Shown here piece by piece: positions 61,092 through 64,000 of a stretch of DNA of 64,000 nt. The stretch comes from Myxococcus flavus (GTDB lineage: Bacteria > Myxococcota > Myxococcia > Myxococcales > Myxococcaceae): positions 186,001 to 250,000 of the forward strand of contig NZ_CP143624.1 in the NCBI RefSeq assembly GCF_050038885.1, written 5' to 3'. The notes under the pieces are model-generated. The model did no database searches and was not told the DNA's origin. It saw nothing but the letters and a program-made list of their open reading frames with translations. Each line of letters begins with the position of its first letter. The first letter of the stretch is position 1. A program made the position numbers and the translations under genes.

Positions 61092-63648
61092 TGGCGCGCA
61101 CCAGCGAGTTGCCGGAGTCCGCCACGTAGAGGCGGCCATCCGGCCCCACCGCCAGGCCGGCCGGGAGGACGAGCTCCGCGTCCTCCCCCGGCCCGTCGGC
61201 GTGGCCATAGCGCCCGTTGCCCGCCAGCGTCGTCACCTTCTCCGCCTGCCCATCCGCCTTCATGAGGATGCGCCGCACGCGGTAGTTGCCCGGGTCCGAC
61301 ACCGCGACGGAGCCATCCGGCAGCACCGCGATGCCCAGGTACGGCAGGAACTGCGCCGCCTCCGGCGCGCCGTCGCGGAAGCCAGGCGTCGTGCCCGCCA
61401 CCACCGACGTGACACCGTCACGGATGCGCACCACGCGCGACATGCCGGACTCGACGACGAAGAGCGTGCTCCCATCCGCGCTCACCGCCACCCCCGAGGG
61501 CCGGTAGAGCCAGTCCCCCTGGAGCGTCGTCACCGGGTGGCCCTCCGCCACCAGGTCGATGCGGCGAATCACGCCGTTGTTCATGTCCGCCACCAGCAGC
61601 GCGGTGCCGTCCGGCGTCACCGCCAGCCCCGCCGGCTGGTTGAAGGACGCCTGCTTCGCGGGGCCGTCCTGGAGGCCCGGGGTGCCCCCCGCGAAGACCT
61701 CCACCTTCCCTTCCGGGCCGATGCGGCGGATGACGTAGTGGTCCGTGTCGGCCACGTACACGTTGCCCGCCGGGTCCACCGCGATGCCCATGGGGCCGTT
61801 GAGGCCGGTGGCCAGCGGCTTCACTTCACCCTCCGGCGTCACGCGCTTCACCGCGTTGCCCAGGCCGTCCGCCACCACGAGCCCGCCGCCGGGCAGCAGG
61901 GCCACCGCCGTGGGCGCGCCCAGCGCAGTGCCGGCCACGGTGACGCCGGCGCGGCTTCGCTGTCCGGGCACGCCGGCCACCGTCCGGACCGAGGCCGCGA
62001 AGGGGCCCTGGGCGCTCACCCGGTTCTGACGCTCGAAGCGCACCAGCGAGTCGGGCACCGGGCGCCCCAGGGCCTTGTAGAGGACGTTGGCGACGATGCG
62101 CGCCGCGCGCGGATCCGCCATGTCCTCGGTGGCCAGGGTGCGCACGAAGTCGATGCCGCCCGAGGAGAAGACGTAGGCGCTGCCCTGCTTGCGCACCACC
62201 ATGTGCCCGAAGCCGAAGGCGCCCTGCAGGGACAGCAAGGGAGACTCGGCCAGCACGTCCACGCCCTCCGGCGTGTGGCCGTTGCTCACGAGCTGGTCCA
62301 CCTCGTACCCGTTGGCCATCCACAGCGTGTCACCGGCCTTCAGGCCCGTGCCCGCCAGCGCCCAGTGCCCCGGGTTGGTGATGACGGCGGGGAAGCCGAA
62401 CTGGTGCCAGCGGCTGGAGAACTGCACGCCGAGCAGCGCGTTCTCCGGCCGGCCCACGACGCGCTCCCGGAACTTCACCGTGCGCTGCGGGCCCTGGTAC
62501 GGGTCGTTCGCGTGCCCCTTGTAACAGGAGATGATGCGGCGCGGCCGGCCGTCCTTCGACGGCTCCATCTGCACCTGCCAGTAGGCGTTGTTCGCGCCCA
62601 GGTTGATGAGCGAGCGGCCCTCCGCCACGGCCCGGTCCGCGTGCGCCCGGATGCGCGGGCTCCAGTACTCGTCGTGGCCCGACAGGAAGAACACCTTCGC
62701 GCCCGCCAGGAAGTCGTAGCTCTCGTCGAGGTCCTCGTCGGTGAAGTAGCCCACGTCGAGGTCCTGCGACTCCAGCCACTGGACGAGGCTCAGGTCGTCC
62801 GTCAGCAGGTGCCCGCTGCCATGGCCCCGGTAGTTGGGACGGTCATAGGAGACCTGGAAGCCGCGGCTGACGCCGTGCTCGCGCATCACCCGGTCGCGGT
62901 CGTCATAGAGGCTGGTGCCGCCCCAGGTGTTGTAGGCCGCCCAGGTGGCGGTGGGGATGAGCACGGCCACCTCCGCGCGCGGGTTCGCGTCCCGCACGAA
63001 GAAGGGCACATAGCGCTGGTGGTTGTCCTCGCGCACCAGCTTCACCAGGTACACGCCCCGCACCCAGTCTTCCTTGACGGGAATCTCCAGCGTGGGCGCC
63101 CAGGTGCAGGCGACGACACCGGTGGCCCGGTCCGCGGGACAGTCGCCCTGGCGCACGCCGGGAACCGGGCCGCCTCGCGCCACCTCGCGGGCTCCCGTGC
63201 CGCCGTAGTAGCCCATCCGGTACACGTACCAGCGGAAGGAGCGGGCCTCGGACACCGACACCGCGACGCGCAGCGTCTCGCCGTGCGTCAGCGTGGCCTT
63301 CAGCGCATAGCCTTCGATTTCCCGGCTGTGGGCGTTGCGGGTGATGCGCCACGCCGTCGTCCCGGGGCGGCGGTTCTCCTCGCGAACGGCGTCCGGGTCG
63401 CGCTCGGGCAGCTCCACCGGGCCCGCGTCGGGCGGCTCCGGCTCCTCACCGCCGGCGTCCGGCACGCCCGCGTCGATGAGCCCCGGATGCGGCTCGCCGT
63501 CCCCCCCGTCGTAGCCGTCGTTCAGCGGAGGCGTGTCATGCCTGTCACCCGGAATCACCGGGCGGACGGCCGTCTCCTCACAGCCACTGCCAAGAATCAT
63601 CAAGGCGAGCCCGCACACCCACCCCATCCAACGGCCAGCCTGAGCCAT
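61081..63648 (-). CDS. Lipoprotein with N,N-dimethylformamidase-like domain and NHL repeats
   Basis: An 855-residue lipoprotein from ATG 63648, with GGAGGAAAGGG upstream. The signal peptide MGWVCGLALMILGSGC is followed by an Asp/Pro linker. Residues about 90-530 resemble the large (beta) subunit of N,N-dimethylformamidase: FRWYVYRMGYYGGTGAREVA, PTATWAAYNTWGGTSLYD, YFTDEDLDES and FFLSGHDEYWSPRIR. The C-terminal 300 residues form a beta-propeller of NHL repeats (PTAVALLPGGGLVVADGLGN, MGIAVDPAGNVYVADTDHY and others). The surface location makes real dimethylformamide hydrolysis unlikely; the domain is widespread in secreted proteins of unknown role. Confidence 0.86.
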   Translation of the reverse strand: MAQAGRWMGWVCGLALMILGSGCEETAVRPVIPGDRHDTPPLNDGYDGGDGEPHPGLIDAGVPDAGGEEPEPPDAGPVELPERDPDAVREENRRPGTTAWRITRNAHSREIEGYALKATLTHGETLRVAVSVSEARSFRWYVYRMGYYGGTGAREVARGGPVPGVRQGDCPADRATGVVACTWAPTLEIPVKEDWVRGVYLVKLVREDNHQRYVPFFVRDANPRAEVAVLIPTATWAAYNTWGGTSLYDDRDRVMREHGVSRGFQVSYDRPNYRGHGSGHLLTDDLSLVQWLESQDLDVGYFTDEDLDESYDFLAGAKVFFLSGHDEYWSPRIRAHADRAVAEGRSLINLGANNAYWQVQMEPSKDGRPRRIISCYKGHANDPYQGPQRTVKFRERVVGRPENALLGVQFSSRWHQFGFPAVITNPGHWALAGTGLKAGDTLWMANGYEVDQLVSNGHTPEGVDVLAESPLLSLQGAFGFGHMVVRKQGSAYVFSSGGIDFVRTLATEDMADPRAARIVANVLYKALGRPVPDSLVRFERQNRVSAQGPFAASVRTVAGVPGQRSRAGVTVAGTALGAPTAVALLPGGGLVVADGLGNAVKRVTPEGEVKPLATGLNGPMGIAVDPAGNVYVADTDHYVIRRIGPEGKVEVFAGGTPGLQDGPAKQASFNQPAGLAVTPDGTALLVADMNNGVIRRIDLVAEGHPVTTLQGDWLYRPSGVAVSADGSTLFVVESGMSRVVRIRDGVTSVVAGTTPGFRDGAPEAAQFLPYLGIAVLPDGSVAVSDPGNYRVRRILMKADGQAEKVTTLAGNGRYGHADGPGEDAELVLPAGLAVGPDGRLYVADSGNSLVRAITP

Positions 63649-63777
63649 CCCTTTCCTCCGAGCCTGACATCCAGGACCGGACGGTAGGCACGAACCTCAG
63701 GGAGGGAAGCGGGTGCCCCTCCCTGAGTCGCGGGCTCGGACTGACGGGCCGGGCAAATGCCCAGGATGAGAAAGTTC

Positions 63778-64000
63778 CTACCGTCCGAGGAGCTCCCGGT
63801 GCAGCCGTGCCGTCAGCGCCTTCAGGTGCGTCCGGTCCACCAGCAGCGTGAGCTGCAAGGGCGATGTGTGGGCCGCATGGACGGGGGCGCCCAGCTCCTC
63901 GGCGGCCGCCAGGGCCCGGCGCAGCGGCGCCCAGTCCGCGTTCAGCCCCACCCCCACGCAGGTGACGGTGCCCAGGTCCTCGCGCCACGACACGGCGTCC
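63778..64000 (-). CDS. Probable aspartate kinase, C-terminal ACT part (5' end beyond window)
   Basis: Only the last 73 or so residues are in the window; the frame is open to the edge and ends at TAG 63780-63778. The segment reads TVTCVGVGLNADWAPLRRAL, GAPVHAAHTSPLQLTLLVDR, then a final helix TARLHRELLGR. This strand-helix-strand pattern with a closing LH is the ACT domain end of aspartokinases (first step of Lys/Thr/Met biosynthesis). The ACT domain would bind the feedback amino acid. Other ACT enzymes cannot be excluded without the catalytic half. Confidence 0.6.
   Translation of the reverse strand, partial: DAVSWREDLGTVTCVGVGLNADWAPLRRALAAAEELGAPVHAAHTSPLQLTLLVDRTHLKALTARLHRELLGR

Overview
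The window is GC-rich with dense, tightly packed genes. It carries the adventurous-gliding motility cluster gltD-gltJ (agmU-aglT-...-agmK-agmX) together with many cysteine- or proline-rich lipoproteins, so the source is almost certainly a Myxococcaceae myxobacterium (Myxococcus, Corallococcus or Pyxidicoccus type).

Accessory island, start to about 25.64 kb. Two divergent gene blocks look like biological-conflict (defence) genes. Leftward and furthest from the divide is a four-gene set joined by 1-4 bp overlaps: an EAD1-trypsin protease, an EAD1-VMAP-like protein, a MoxR AAA+ ATPase and a vWA (SAV_2336-type) protein that runs off the left edge. This matches the vWA-MoxR-VMAP ternary layout. 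Upstream of it, also leftward, lie a 2064-residue protein with a late STAND/AAA ATPase domain and a 419-residue partner. Rightward are a 1775-residue SF2 helicase with a DUF1998-like C-terminus, a phospholipase-D-like protein and a 1738-residue beta-CASP metallo-beta-lactamase nuclease with C-terminal zinc ribbons. This second module recalls parts of DISARM (DrmA/B/C), Druantia (DruE) and Dpd (DpdJ/DpdK) but fits none exactly. It is the best candidate for an undescribed system. An IS630-type element with matched inverted repeats and TA target duplication sits in the divergent control region. The 5' half of a tRNA-Leu(UAA) gene at 25640-25683 marks the probable island edge.

Core and small accessory genes, 25.99-32.04 kb. 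ffh (signal recognition particle GTPase) is followed by a strong terminator. Next come a lower-GC lipoprotein with Ig-like domains, a TIGR04552-like protein resembling RelA/SpoT, a secreted MORN-type protein with a clear terminator, and a cysteine-rich lipoprotein.

Gliding cluster, 56.87 down to 32.27 kb, all leftward: gltD (periplasmic TPR), gltE (outer-membrane TPR lipoprotein), gltF, gltG (FHA, TM, AgmX/PglI tail), gltH (outer-membrane barrel), an RGG/ER-rich TPR protein, gltI (4093-residue TPR protein) and gltJ (zinc ribbon, GYF, TM, AgmX/PglI tail). Together they span the envelope and couple the AglRQS motor (outside the window) to the surface. A promoter-like sequence precedes gltD, and a 12-bp hairpin follows gltJ.

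Right end: a protein of unknown function paired with a DnaC/DnaI-like ATPase, cutA, a beta-helix lipoprotein convergent with a dimethylformamidase-like/NHL lipoprotein, and the C-terminus of a probable aspartate kinase.

All family names come from reading motifs by eye; no database search was run.
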